This document shows, in pieces, positions 1-8,702 of a stretch of DNA of 64,000 bases. The position numbers and the translations under genes are program-made. The stretch spans positions 124,001-188,000 of the forward strand of contig CALUSR010000005.1 in assembly GCA_944323485.1 (NCBI GenBank). Reading direction: 5' to 3'. Each line of letters starts with the position of its first letter. The first letter of the stretch is position 1. The notes beneath the pieces were generated by a model. That model did not search any database. It was not told where the DNA came from and saw only the letters and a program-made list of their open reading frames with translations. This stretch comes from Candidatus Gastranaerophilales bacterium. Lineage in GTDB: Bacteria > Cyanobacteriota > Vampirovibrionia > Gastranaerophilales > CAJFVJ01.

Positions 1-663
1 CAGGGGGAAGGACCGCATATAGGAGAAAGACACCTATTTCTGAGATTGTGCGGCTGCAACCTCAGATGCAGCTTTTGCGATACGCCGTTTGAGAAAACGG
101 AAAAAGCCTCAGTTTACACAAACAATGGAACAAGTTATCTGAAAAACCCCGTTTCTGCAGATATATTAGCTGATGAAATAAACAACTTCAACCCGATAAA
201 CCATTCTTACCTGAGCATAACAGGAGGAGAACCGCTTATTCATCATAAATTTTTGAAAAAATTAATTCCAATGGTACATCTTCCCGTTTATCTTGAAACA
301 AACGGAACTCTATATCATGAACTTGAAGATATAATCAATCTGGTATCAGTCATCTCTTCAGACATAAAACTCCCTTCATCTACCGGATTGAGGGCATTTT
401 GGGACGAGCACAAAAAATTTCTTGAAGCAGCAAACAAACATAACAAAGAAATATTCTTCAAAGTTGTTGTAACATCACAAATTACGGAAGACGAAATTCA
501 ACAGCTTCATGATTTTTCAAAATTATCCGACTTGATTATACAACCGGTTAACTCAGATAATAACGCCATAAAAATCAGTCAGGACAAGTTATTTTACCTC
601 ATGGATAAAATCCCCGGAGCAAGAATTATTCCTCAATGCCACAAATTTTTGAATATTATGTAA
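1..663 (+). CDS. queE: 7-carboxy-7-deazaguanine synthase (radical SAM), 5'-truncated by the window edge
   Basis: The reading frame is open to base 1, so the start lies outside the window. The visible N-terminus reads QGEGPHIGERHLF, the usual QueE opening, followed by CNLRCSFC, a CX3CX2C cluster that binds the radical-SAM 4Fe-4S centre. ITGGEPL is the SAM-binding GGE motif. The family converts 6-carboxytetrahydropterin to 7-carboxy-7-deazaguanine in queuosine/preQ0 synthesis. A TTG at 46 is in frame but lies inside the conserved region and is not the start. No other queuosine gene is visible; partners may lie to the left. Confidence 0.9.
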   Translation, partial: QGEGPHIGERHLFLRLCGCNLRCSFCDTPFEKTEKASVYTNNGTSYLKNPVSADILADEINNFNPINHSYLSITGGEPLIHHKFLKKLIPMVHLPVYLETNGTLYHELEDIINLVSVISSDIKLPSSTGLRAFWDEHKKFLEAANKHNKEIFFKVVVTSQITEDEIQQLHDFSKLSDLIIQPVNSDNNAIKISQDKLFYLMDKIPGARIIPQCHKFLNIM

Positions 664-732
664 AATGTTCACTTCTTTTTTGTTTTTTATGTTAAAATTA
701 TTTAAATAATTTTACGGTTTAGGAAGGTAAAA

Positions 733-1413
733 ATGCGTTTCAGCAAAAATCACGGATTACCTGGCACTCTAATCTGTGTTGAAGGAATTGACGGTTCAGG
801 CAAAAGCACCCAGCTTGCAATCTTGAGAGATTGGCTTATATCCTGCGAACAGGATGTAATATTCACTGAATGGAACTCTTCTGCCCTGATTTCTCAAACA
901 ACAAAAAAAGCCAAGAAAAAAAATCTGTTGAGTCCTCGGACTTTTAGCCTGCTGCATGCGGTTGATTTTGCGGACAGACTGGAGCAGGTTATTGTTCCGG
1001 CGTTGAAAGCAGGCTTTATAGTGCTGGCTGACAGATATGTTTATACGGCTTTTGCTCGTGATGTATCAAGGGGCGTTGACCCGCAGTGGGTAAGAAGTAT
1101 GTACGGGTTTGCCATTAAACCTGATCTCGCTGTTTATTTCAAAGTTCCTGTAGAAGTATCCCTTGAGAGAATCTGCTCAAACAGACAACCCTCTTTTTAT
1201 GAGGCGGGAATGGATTTGAAGCTCAACACTGACCCGTATGTCAGCTATAAAATTTTCCAGAGCAGAGTAATTAAAGAATACGACAAAATGCAGGAAGAAT
1301 ATCATCTTTCAACAATTGAAGCTACAGATTCCATTCACGACCAGCAGGTCGAATTCAGAGCAATCGTAAAAGAAATTCTTGCAACAAAAGGTATAAACAT
1401 CGATGGATACTAA
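733..1413 (+). CDS. Thymidylate-kinase-like P-loop nucleotide kinase, copy 1
   Basis: This 226-residue protein has a Walker A loop (GIDGSGKST, residues 18-26) and the DRY motif of dTMP kinases (residues 100-102) followed by FARD. The family phosphorylates dTMP to dTDP. It is divergent: the REPGG segment that normally follows the first strand and contacts the substrate phosphate is replaced by TEWNSS. It may therefore be a TMK-like paralogue rather than the housekeeping enzyme. The start is ATG with an AGGAAGG ribosome site. It overlaps its paralogue by 11 bases, so the two are probably co-translated. Confidence 0.75.
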   Translation: MRFSKNHGLPGTLICVEGIDGSGKSTQLAILRDWLISCEQDVIFTEWNSSALISQTTKKAKKKNLLSPRTFSLLHAVDFADRLEQVIVPALKAGFIVLADRYVYTAFARDVSRGVDPQWVRSMYGFAIKPDLAVYFKVPVEVSLERICSNRQPSFYEAGMDLKLNTDPYVSYKIFQSRVIKEYDKMQEEYHLSTIEATDSIHDQQVEFRAIVKEILATKGINIDGY

Positions 1414-2089
1414 TACAAGCTTTACAACAAAACACGGTTACCCGGGGCTCCTTGTCGTAATAGAAGGAACGGACGGAGCAGGCAAGTCCACACAAATCAG
1501 AAAACTAAAAAGCTGGATTGAAAACACTCACTGCTACGGTGTAATAATCAGCGGGTGGAAAACATCTGAGCTGTTTGCAAATGCAATAAATGAAGCAAAA
1601 GATCACAATCTTCTGAATGCAACGACTTTCAGCCTGCTATATGCGTCTGATTTCACTGACAGACTCGAAAACAGAATTATTCCAGCACTGAAAGCAGGTT
1701 TTGTGGTTCTCCTCGACCGCTACACATACACAGCCTTCGCAAGAGATGTCGTAAGAGGTCTTGAGCCTGAATGGGTTCAAACTCTTTATAACTTTGCCCC
1801 TGAGCCTGATGTGGTTTTCTACCTCGACATGCCTGTCGATGCTCTGCTGAAAAGGATTATTGCAAAAACAGGACTTGACTATTTTGAATCGGGGAGAGAT
1901 ATAGGACTCAGCACCGATTTCTATGAGAGCTTCAAGATGTATCAAAGCAAAATTCTCTCTGAATATGAAATAATGAAGCAAAAATATAACTTTATAACAA
2001 TAGACGGAACAATGAGCATAGACGCCGTTCAGGCAAAAATCAGAGGACACCTCTCTGATATGTTCTTTAACAAAAAAACTCCCGAATAA
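1403..2089 (+). CDS. Thymidylate-kinase-like P-loop nucleotide kinase, copy 2
   Basis: This 228-residue paralogue of the gene just upstream shares its whole architecture: an N-terminal HGxPG segment, P-loop GTDGAGKST (residues 22-30), DRYTYTAFARD and the same phosphate-site replacement (the position of REPGG reads SGWKTS). The two proteins align end to end without large gaps, so this is a tandem duplication that has diverged substantially. A heterodimer is an inference from the overlap; canonical TMK is a homodimer. The true substrate is uncertain. Confidence 0.75.
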   Translation: MDTNTSFTTKHGYPGLLVVIEGTDGAGKSTQIRKLKSWIENTHCYGVIISGWKTSELFANAINEAKDHNLLNATTFSLLYASDFTDRLENRIIPALKAGFVVLLDRYTYTAFARDVVRGLEPEWVQTLYNFAPEPDVVFYLDMPVDALLKRIIAKTGLDYFESGRDIGLSTDFYESFKMYQSKILSEYEIMKQKYNFITIDGTMSIDAVQAKIRGHLSDMFFNKKTPE

Positions 2090-2106
2090 AAAATCGGAAG
2101 CTTTTT
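2079..2106 (+). terminator. Probable intrinsic terminator of the kinase pair
   Basis: CTCCCGA pairs with TCGGAAG (one mismatch) around an A-rich loop and is followed by C and five T. The stem overlaps the stop codon of the second kinase gene. Confidence 0.5.
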
Positions 2107-2128
2107 GATATTTAAAAAATTATTTTGA

Positions 2129-2584
2129 TTATTCTCCTTCAAAAGGATTGAGAAGCCCTCTCATCGCAGAGTCGACACTGTCTTCCTCTTTGATTTTTTG
2201 AGCTGCTTTATCAACATAGGCTTCAACTTCTTCTTTACCAAGAGCACAATCATACATAATAAAAGCAGGTTTATCATTATGTCTGACTGTCAGAATAGGC
2301 TCCAATCTCGGAGGTTGATACAATCTGTCTCTGTTAACAAAAGCCGAAAGTTCGACAACGTCATTTTCAGGAAGTTTATCGAGAATTCTCTTACCTTCTT
2401 CTGTTTTCATAAATTGGCAAAAAGAGTCAATTTCTTTTATGCGCTCTGGCTGATTACGGCGCACGGCGGATAAATCAAGTTCATCATCATACGGATCATG
2501 AGGATTGAAACTCGGCTCAAATCCTGTATAAACAAATTTTGCTCCGAACGATGGTGATGAGTTGTTGATTGAATTTAATATCAT
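2129..2584 (-). CDS. Unknown small protein with N-terminal SFGA tag
   Basis: I do not recognise a family for this 151-residue protein. It begins with an Asn/Ser-rich leader ending in SPSFGAKF (SFGA at residues 12-15). The middle has FMKTEEGKRILDKLPENDVVEL, split here as FMKTEEGKRIL and DKLPENDVVEL, which recurs in the next two genes, so the three are tandem paralogues. AAAGGA lies 7 bases before the ATG. There is no signal peptide or membrane segment. The tag is also found on proteins elsewhere in the window with recognisable enzyme folds. Confidence 0.7.
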   Translation of the reverse strand: MILNSINNSSPSFGAKFVYTGFEPSFNPHDPYDDELDLSAVRRNQPERIKEIDSFCQFMKTEEGKRILDKLPENDVVELSAFVNRDRLYQPPRLEPILTVRHNDKPAFIMYDCALGKEEVEAYVDKAAQKIKEEDSVDSAMRGLLNPFEGE

Positions 2585-2602
2585 ACTGTTTTCCTTTTTT
2601 GA

Positions 2603-3088
2603 TTATATGTTGAATATATCTTCTTCATCAATTTTTTTGCTTTCAGGTGTATTCACCGTAAACGGTGTTGTCAACAGCTTCAACATATATTGTCTTGATT
2701 CTGATTTTTTTTGAGCTTCAACAGTAGCATCCACCCACTCCATAAAAGCGTTTGTTGTAGACTTATCAGATGTATCAATAGCAATTGGGTCAGAATAATA
2801 TCCGTCATGATGTATTCTCACTGATGGTAACAATTTAGCAGAGTCATCAAGCGATTTATATTTGGCAGTAAATTCAATAACATCTTCTTTAGGAAGTTTG
2901 TCAAGAATTTTTTCCCCTTCTTTTGTTTTGATAAATTCTAAAAATTTAACCATGTCTGCGGCAATACCCTCGTTCACAATTTTAACTTGTGAAGATGCAG
3001 AAAGATCTTTACCAAAATCATCAGTCATTCCTTTATACTCAAGAGAAGCGCCGAAAGATGGTGATGTGTTGTTGATTGAGTTTAACAT
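2603..3088 (-). CDS. Unknown small protein with N-terminal SFGA tag, paralogue 2
   Basis: This protein begins MLNSINNTSPSFGA, almost the same leader as its downstream neighbour. It keeps the core FIKTKEGEKILDKLP and EDVIEFTAKY. I chose the ATG at 3088 because AAAGGA lies 9 bases upstream; an in-frame ATG six codons earlier (3106) lacks a comparable site. No function can be assigned. A product of about 161 residues with no transmembrane segment suggests a soluble protein. Confidence 0.7.
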   Translation of the reverse strand: MLNSINNTSPSFGASLEYKGMTDDFGKDLSASSQVKIVNEGIAADMVKFLEFIKTKEGEKILDKLPKEDVIEFTAKYKSLDDSAKLLPSVRIHHDGYYSDPIAIDTSDKSTTNAFMEWVDATVEAQKKSESRQYMLKLLTTPFTVNTPESKKIDEEDIFNI

Positions 3089-3172
3089 AATTTCATATCC
3101 TTTCATTTTTTTTACCGAGTTGAAAATATAAAAACAAAATACAAAAAAAATTGCTAAGCATTTAAAAAATTT

Positions 3173-3475
3173 TTATTTTTTATTCTCAAAATCAATACTC
3201 TCAAGCACCTTTCCATAACTCCCGTCAGAAAAATGAACACGGTGCCACAACTTTGGAGTTATTGTTTTGTCATCATTTTGATAAACCCTCAACTCGAATA
3301 TATCTCTCTCAGGCTGATTTTCAAGAAACTTTCGTCCTTTCTCAGATTTGATAAACGATAAAAAGTTATCTATTCTTGAAATTACCTGTTTGTTTTTTTT
3401 CGGAAAAAATTTCTTATAATCAAATCCCTGTTCATAAACAAACCTGGCTCCAAAAGACAAAGACTCTGTCCTCAT
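3173..3475 (-). CDS. Unknown small protein with N-terminal SFGA tag, paralogue 3
   Basis: This is the shortest of the three paralogues at 100 residues. The tag is very close to the start (MRTESLSFGARFVYEQG), followed by FIKSEKGRKFLENQPERDIFEL, which matches the FIKTxEG and DxxEL core of the neighbours. AAGGA precedes the ATG by about 8 bases. The leader is much shorter than in the other two, which suggests that the tag itself is the conserved part. Confidence 0.65.
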   Translation of the reverse strand: MRTESLSFGARFVYEQGFDYKKFFPKKNKQVISRIDNFLSFIKSEKGRKFLENQPERDIFELRVYQNDDKTITPKLWHRVHFSDGSYGKVLESIDFENKK

Positions 3476-3561
3476 AAAAAAATTCCTTATATAAGTTCTA
3501 TAAAAACTAAAAAATGTAAAAATTTTTTTTGAACACCAAACTTAAAATTTCTTAAATAAAA

Positions 3562-3590
3562 TTGACCTGAAAATATGATTTAAAGATAAT
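3562..3590 (+). promoter_or_regulatory. Sigma-70-type promoter for hisG-mazG-rsfS
   Basis: TTGACC and GATAAT are separated by 17 bases, 35 bases before the hisG start. Confidence 0.6.
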
Positions 3591-3625
3591 TAAAAAGTTG
3601 AAAATACAAAAATGGAAGCAAAAAT

Positions 3626-4492
3626 ATGTCGGAATTGAAAATCGCTGTCCCAAACAAGGGGAGAATGTCTGAAAAAATGCTCGACCTGCTCAAACGCTCG
3701 GGTCTTGGTGTCGCAGATAAAAATGAAAGATGCCTTTGTACACAAACAGAAAATGAACATTATTCCGTAATATTTTTGAGAACTCAGGATATACCCAAAT
3801 TTATAAGCAACGGTACTGCCGATGTCGGTTTTACAGGGATTGATGTTGTTGAAGAAAACGGTCAAAATGTTGACAGACTGCTTGACCTTGATTTTGGCTA
3901 CTGCAAAATGGTCGTAGCTCTCAAAGAAGAAGACCCGTACCAAACTGTAGAAGACCTGCCCGATAACATCAAAGTTGTTACATCATTCCCGAACATTGCA
4001 CGCAAATATTTTGAAAGCAAAGGCAAAAAAGCTGTCATCACAGAAGTGGCAGGAGCAACGGAAATTACGCCGAGGCTAGGGCTTGCTGATGTAATCGTTG
4101 ATATTACATCAAGCGGGTCTACTCTCAAGATGAACAAGTTGAGAATTATAGATGAAATTCTTGAATCATCTGCAACCATCATCGGACGCCCCGGAGTCAA
4201 AGAAGAAAAAAAAGACGAAATAGAAACCTTCATCAGAGCCATCAAATCGGCAATCACCGCTGAAAATAAAAAATACCTCATGGCAAACATACCGAAAAAA
4301 TCACTCCCGAAAGTTAAAGACTTCCTCCCAGGGCTTACCTCCCCGACTGTTGTAACTCTTCTTGATAACGACGAAGAAGTTGCAATACATGTTGTTATCA
4401 ACAAAAACGAAGTCTATTCTTCTGTCGATAAACTCAAAAAACTCGGAGCAACAGGTATACTCATCTTATCAACGGATCAGGTAATTCCATAA
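3626..4492 (+). CDS. hisG: ATP phosphoribosyltransferase, long form
   Basis: HisG catalyses the first step of histidine synthesis, joining ATP and PRPP. The N-terminus (LKIAVPNKGRMSEKML) and the PRPP-binding stretch DVIVDITSSGSTLKMN are diagnostic. At 288 residues it is the long form with a C-terminal regulatory domain, which needs no HisZ partner. It leads a compact operon and overlaps mazG by one base (TAATG). No other his gene is nearby. Confidence 0.93.
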   Translation: MSELKIAVPNKGRMSEKMLDLLKRSGLGVADKNERCLCTQTENEHYSVIFLRTQDIPKFISNGTADVGFTGIDVVEENGQNVDRLLDLDFGYCKMVVALKEEDPYQTVEDLPDNIKVVTSFPNIARKYFESKGKKAVITEVAGATEITPRLGLADVIVDITSSGSTLKMNKLRIIDEILESSATIIGRPGVKEEKKDEIETFIRAIKSAITAENKKYLMANIPKKSLPKVKDFLPGLTSPTVVTLLDNDEEVAIHVVINKNEVYSSVDKLKKLGATGILILSTDQVIP

Positions 4493-5292
4493 TGAGCAAA
4501 TATCCTAATATAGACAGACTCGTTGATATAATCGCACAACTTAGAGCAAAAAACGGCTGCCCATGGGACAGGGAACAAACCCATGACACCCTCAAAAGAA
4601 ACATCCTCGAAGAAACCTATGAGCTCATAGACGCAATCAACGATAACAACAAAAACGCAATGAAAGAAGAACTCGGTGATGTCTTGCTGCAAGTAGTTTT
4701 CCATGCGCAAATTGCACATGAAAACGGAGAGTTTGACATAGATGACGTAGCAAAAACTATATCAGACAAACTAATAAGACGCCACCCGCATGTCTTCGGC
4801 AGCACAAAAGTTTCAGGGACAGATGAAGTCCTCAAAAACTGGGATGAAATCAAAAAAACGGAATACAAAAACAGAACCTCAGCCCTCGATGGAGTTGTTC
4901 AATCACAGCCTGCACTGATGAGCGCACAGCAAATCAGCAAAAAGGCAGTAAAAGTCGGCTTTGAATGGTCTGATTATGCTACCCTCAAAGAATGCCTCAA
5001 CTCGGAAATCGAAGAATTTGAAGAAGCAAGAGAAGAACAAAACAAAGAACATATGGAAGAAGAATTCGGAGATGTTCTCTTTGCACTCGTAAATGTTGCA
5101 AGATGGAACAAAATCGACGCAGAGCAAGCTCTCATAAAAGCAAATTCAAAATTCAAAAAACGCTTTCAAAAAATGGAAGAACTTGCCCTCAAAAATATGA
5201 AAGACCACACACTCGATGAATTTGACGACCTGTGGAAAAAAGCAAAAAAAGAATTATCAAACACAAACAAAACTACGGAGAAACATAATTGA
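4492..5292 (+). CDS. mazG: Nucleoside triphosphate pyrophosphohydrolase MazG
   Basis: MazG hydrolyses NTPs and dNTPs to NMP and pyrophosphate and is regarded as a house-cleaning enzyme. The N-terminal domain has CPWDREQTHDTLKRNILEE and the metal-binding ExxE...ExxD pattern (EETYELIDAI...EELGDVLLQ). A second, similar helical domain follows with EEFGDVLFALVNVARW, giving the two-domain E. coli-like form of 266 residues. It overlaps rsfS by 4 bases. Confidence 0.92.
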   Translation: MSKYPNIDRLVDIIAQLRAKNGCPWDREQTHDTLKRNILEETYELIDAINDNNKNAMKEELGDVLLQVVFHAQIAHENGEFDIDDVAKTISDKLIRRHPHVFGSTKVSGTDEVLKNWDEIKKTEYKNRTSALDGVVQSQPALMSAQQISKKAVKVGFEWSDYATLKECLNSEIEEFEEAREEQNKEHMEEEFGDVLFALVNVARWNKIDAEQALIKANSKFKKRFQKMEELALKNMKDHTLDEFDDLWKKAKKELSNTNKTTEKHN

Positions 5293-5672
5293 ACGACATA
5301 ACATCCTACAAACTCGCCTGCATAATTGCAAAAGTGCTCGATGAAAAAAAAGCAAAAAATATCACTGTGTTGAATATATCAAACGTATCCGTTCTCACTG
5401 ATTATTTTGTCATCTGCTCTGCAGAAGCAACACCTCAGGTGAGAGCGTTATCTTCAGCCGTAAGAGAAAAACTGAAAGACCTCTTCAACAGATATCCGGG
5501 AGGAGAAGAATTTGACGCAAAAAACAGATGGAATCTGCTTGACTATGGTGATGTCGTAGTGCATATTCTGCATAAAGAAGAACGTGAAACATACGCCATC
5601 GAAAAGTTCTGGAACCATGCCTGCCGCATAGAACTAGAAGACTGCCTGAAAGAAGCGGATAGTGAAAGTTAA
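5289..5672 (+). CDS. rsfS: Ribosomal silencing factor RsfS (Iojap/YbeB)
   Basis: RsfS binds ribosomal protein uL14 and blocks subunit joining in starvation. The diagnostic TDYFVICSAEATPQVRA and WNLLDYGDVVVHIL segments are present in 127 residues. The start is TTG, overlapping the mazG stop codon, with ACGGAGAA about 9 bases upstream, which supports translational coupling. Confidence 0.92.
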   Translation: MNDITSYKLACIIAKVLDEKKAKNITVLNISNVSVLTDYFVICSAEATPQVRALSSAVREKLKDLFNRYPGGEEFDAKNRWNLLDYGDVVVHILHKEERETYAIEKFWNHACRIELEDCLKEADSES

Positions 5673-5756
5673 ATTTTTTAAACAAAAAATCAAATATTTA
5701 TTTAATATTTGAAAAATTTATGCTATTATTCCGCTATAGAAATTTGGAGAAAAACT

Positions 5757-5987
5757 TTGTTAACAACGATATTACAATATATTCAGATACTATCAGGTCT
5801 GTTATTAATATTATTGGTTTTAATTCACTCTCCGAAAGGGGACGGTATCGGAGCAATAGGTTCGGCATCACACCTTTTTTCAAGTCAAAAAGGGGCAGAA
5901 GCAGGATTGAATAAAATAACAACGGGTGTTGTTGTTGTCTTTATGCTGACCAGCCTTATATTAGGATTATTTTTAACAGGAAGATAA
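5757..5987 (+). CDS. secG: Preprotein translocase subunit SecG
   Basis: SecG is a two-helix membrane subunit of the SecYEG channel. The sequence shows a first hydrophobic helix, then the loop GDGIGAIGSASHLF followed by KGAEAGLNK, and a second hydrophobic helix ending near the C-terminus, as expected for SecG. I place the start at a TTG with GGAG 7 bases upstream, giving 76 residues, the usual family size. An upstream in-frame TTG at 5709 lacks a ribosome site and would add a non-conserved extension. Confidence 0.85.
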   Translation: MLTTILQYIQILSGLLLILLVLIHSPKGDGIGAIGSASHLFSSQKGAEAGLNKITTGVVVVFMLTSLILGLFLTGR

Positions 5988-6039
5988 TCTTTTTTAATAA
6001 AATTTTTAATGATGAAAATTTCTTTCCAAAATTGACATA

Positions 6040-6116
6040 AAAAAAACTACCCTTTCGGGTAGCAAGATTAAACAATCTTGGGAGGAGATTTGGGGATTGT
6101 ATGAATATATAATAAC
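6040..6116 (-). ncRNA. Candidate small RNA with exposed CUCCUCC, minus strand
   Basis: Read on the minus strand, a promoter (TTGATG-N17-TAGAAT) predicts a start near 6116. The RNA would carry an unpaired 5' stretch ending in ATCTCCTCC, then a hairpin (CAAGATT/AATCTTG, 6064-6081), then a terminator hairpin CTACCC-GAAA-GGGTAG (6048-6063) followed by eight T. The CU-rich stretch is complementary to Shine-Dalgarno sequences. The layout, a CU-rich single-stranded region before a terminator hairpin, recalls cyanobacterial Yfr1, but I cannot show homology. Confidence 0.55.
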
Positions 6117-6122
6117 TCATAT

Positions 6123-6151
6123 ATTCTATTTTGTTTCATTTTTAACATCAA
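6123..6151 (-). promoter_or_regulatory. Promoter for the minus-strand small RNA candidate
   Basis: On the minus strand, TTGATG (6146-6151) and TAGAAT (6123-6128) are separated by 17 bases. The predicted start is about 77 bases from the end of the T tract. Confidence 0.5.
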
Positions 6152-6310
6152 ATGTTAATAAAAATTTACATTATTTTTTTGCATTCATGAAACACACTGT
6201 TATCAGGACGTTAGCATGATGTCAACAAGCAATTTAAAATACCTTCTTAAAATTTCTAAAAAACTTATTGTATTTCTTCCAGAATTTTAGGATACTAAAA
6301 TTAATGAAAA
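6152..6310. other. AT-rich intergenic stretch, no gene seen
   Basis: Together with the small RNA candidate this fills the 336 bases between secG and the next gene. I see no further convincing ORF, tRNA or hairpin. It must contain the promoter for the gene at 6324, but no strong -35/-10 pair stands out. Confidence 0.5.
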
Positions 6311-6323
6311 GGAGGCGCACCGG

Positions 6324-6542
6324 TTGGGGAAGGCAAAAAAAAGACTATTACTGCATTCTGATAGATCTTTCTTTATGAAAAGAGAAGACGCACTAAAAGA
6401 AATTCTCTCATCTCTCAAAAAAAATCCAACAGATACCAACGCCAAAAAGCTGATATCTCTTTTTGGCATAACTGCTGAAGAACTTTCTGAAGAAGGGTTG
6501 AGTTATGAGATGCTTAGAGCTCTTGACGGCGTTTTGCTCTGA
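6324..6542 (+). CDS. Unknown small protein, 72 residues
   Basis: I do not recognise this protein. It starts with TTG, 8 bases after a perfect GGAGG, and opens with a basic stretch (GKAKKRLLLHSDRSFF) before an acidic helical region ending in EELSEEGLSYEMLRAL. There are no membrane segments. The gene lies 20 bases before the start of the Spy-like protein, so the two may be one transcription unit. An alternative ATG at 6375 would remove the basic stretch. Confidence 0.55.
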   Translation: MGKAKKRLLLHSDRSFFMKREDALKEILSSLKKNPTDTNAKKLISLFGITAEELSEEGLSYEMLRALDGVLL

Positions 6543-6562
6543 TTTGAAATATGGAGGAAAAA

Positions 6563-7417
<855 letters not shown>

Positions 7418-7447
7418 AGATATGGCTGTTTCAGACCATATCTTTTT
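7418..7447 (+). terminator. Intrinsic terminator after the Spy-like gene
   Basis: AGATATGG pairs perfectly with CCATATCT around a 10-base loop and is followed by T residues. Confidence 0.8.
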
Positions 7448-7582
7448 GCAAAAATAAATATTACAAAATGTAACCCTGAAAACGATTGATATAACAGGAT
7501 TTATAAAATTACCCTGAATAACTCCTAAAGATAAAAAAAAAACTGCCGATAAATTTATTATCGTCATAAGGAGTTGAATAAA

Positions 7583-8095
7583 ATGGGATTACAATTAAAC
7601 GGAATAAACAGCGGATTTGTCACAGGAAAAGAACTCGAAGCAGTTTCTTCAAAAATATTCCAGGCTGCACAAGCTCAATCAACAACACAATCCGTTGACC
7701 TCTCAAAAATTGATGTAGCAAGATTCAAACAAATTGACAACGGTACTTCTCTCAGCGGATTGAACGCAAATAACGAAGTATCAAAACAAATTGCTGATAT
7801 GAATGCAAACTTGCAGCTTTCTCAACAAACAATTGCAAATCTGCAGGCACTTCAATCAAATGCAGCAATCAAAAACATCGACAAAATCGTTGAAGGAAAA
7901 ATGACAATTCCAGCAAGCGTTAAAGAAACTGAAGCTTCAGGAGAAGTTTTTGCTCTCACTCAATCAAGCGAAGTTCTGAATCCTCACAAAATGGATAAAG
8001 ATAAAAAAGGTTCAAATCCTTTTATATTCAGTTTCTCTCAAAACAATGACGAAAAAGAAGAGACTTCAACCAATCTGCTTAGCATTTTTGCTTAA
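7583..8095 (+). CDS. Unknown Gln/Asn-rich protein, 170 residues
   Basis: No family recognised. The protein begins MGLQLNGINSGFVTGKEL and is rich in Gln, Asn, Ser and Ala, with a helical middle (ADMNANLQLSQQTIANLQAL) and a charged tail. There is no signal peptide. TAAGGAG lies 9 bases before the ATG at 7583; an in-frame TTG at 7574 directly abuts that site and is unlikely. The composition resembles an exported filament or chaperone-dependent protein, but that is a guess. Confidence 0.55.
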   Translation: MGLQLNGINSGFVTGKELEAVSSKIFQAAQAQSTTQSVDLSKIDVARFKQIDNGTSLSGLNANNEVSKQIADMNANLQLSQQTIANLQALQSNAAIKNIDKIVEGKMTIPASVKETEASGEVFALTQSSEVLNPHKMDKDKKGSNPFIFSFSQNNDEKEETSTNLLSIFA

Positions 8096-8121
8096 ATAAT
8101 TAAAAAACATTCAACTCCAAA

Positions 8122-8148
8122 GTCCGAGTCCGCTCGGACATTTTTTTT
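8122..8148 (+). terminator. Intrinsic terminator
   Basis: GTCCGAG-TCCG-CTCGGAC is a perfect 7-bp stem followed by A and eight T. Confidence 0.9.
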
Positions 8149-8166
8149 GCTCAAAACATATAAAGT

Positions 8167-8544
8167 CTACATCAGCTCTTTATCTTTTCTCTTATCGGCT
8201 CTTATAATAGAAACGAGATTATCAAAAGACCAGTGAGATAAATCAACAAACATCTGCATCCTGCGGCTTGCTGCCTCTTTCGAGCGCAGAACATGCTGCC
8301 TGCCATACACATCTTTTCCCGTAAACAAAAAAGCAACTTCTTTCCCTTCTTTCACGGCAGAAGAACAAAATCCTGAACTTTCTCCTGACTCGTACAAATC
8401 AGTTGCCATCTCAAGCATATAATCCTTATTTCTTCTCAAGCCTGACTCGCTTAATTTTTTTGAAAAAGCTTCAACATCTTCTTTTGTTCCGCTTAATGCA
8501 GCCATTCTTCCAAAATTTACGGAAGATATTCCTCCAAGCCTCAT
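8167..8544 (-). CDS. Unknown small protein with NFGR tag
   Basis: About 125 residues, unrecognised. It begins MRLGGISSVNFGRMAALSGT, a variant of the [SN]-F-x-G tag at residues 10-13, followed by a helical region and the charged tail DKRKDKEL. The stretch KEGKEVAFLFTGKDVYGRQH resembles a short beta hairpin. I chose the ATG at 8544 because the tag then lies close to the start as in other members and AAGGG precedes it; the ORF is open to 8610. Confidence 0.55.
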   Translation of the reverse strand: MRLGGISSVNFGRMAALSGTKEDVEAFSKKLSESGLRRNKDYMLEMATDLYESGESSGFCSSAVKEGKEVAFLFTGKDVYGRQHVLRSKEAASRRMQMFVDLSHWSFDNLVSIIRADKRKDKELM

Positions 8545-8702
8545 GTGTAAAATACCCTTTTTCTTTAAACAAATGATATTTTCCGTCAAACAATCCTCAA
8601 TCACAAACAAAATAAAAACTTCTGTTAACTTTTCTTATTCAAATAGCATTTTTTTATTCTTTTTGTTTTTTTATATAAAACACTCAAATGAAGGGCAGGT
8701 CA

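Noticed and set aside
6040-6110. Riboswitch or plus-strand leader for the gene at 6324
   Set aside because: Both hairpins and the T run read correctly only on the minus strand, and a promoter is present there. The distance to 6324 is more than 200 bases.
6097-6219. Plus-strand TTG ORF of about 40 codons after a GGAGGAG sequence
   Set aside because: The GGAGGAG is better explained as the complement of the CU-rich part of the small RNA. The encoded peptide has no recognisable character.
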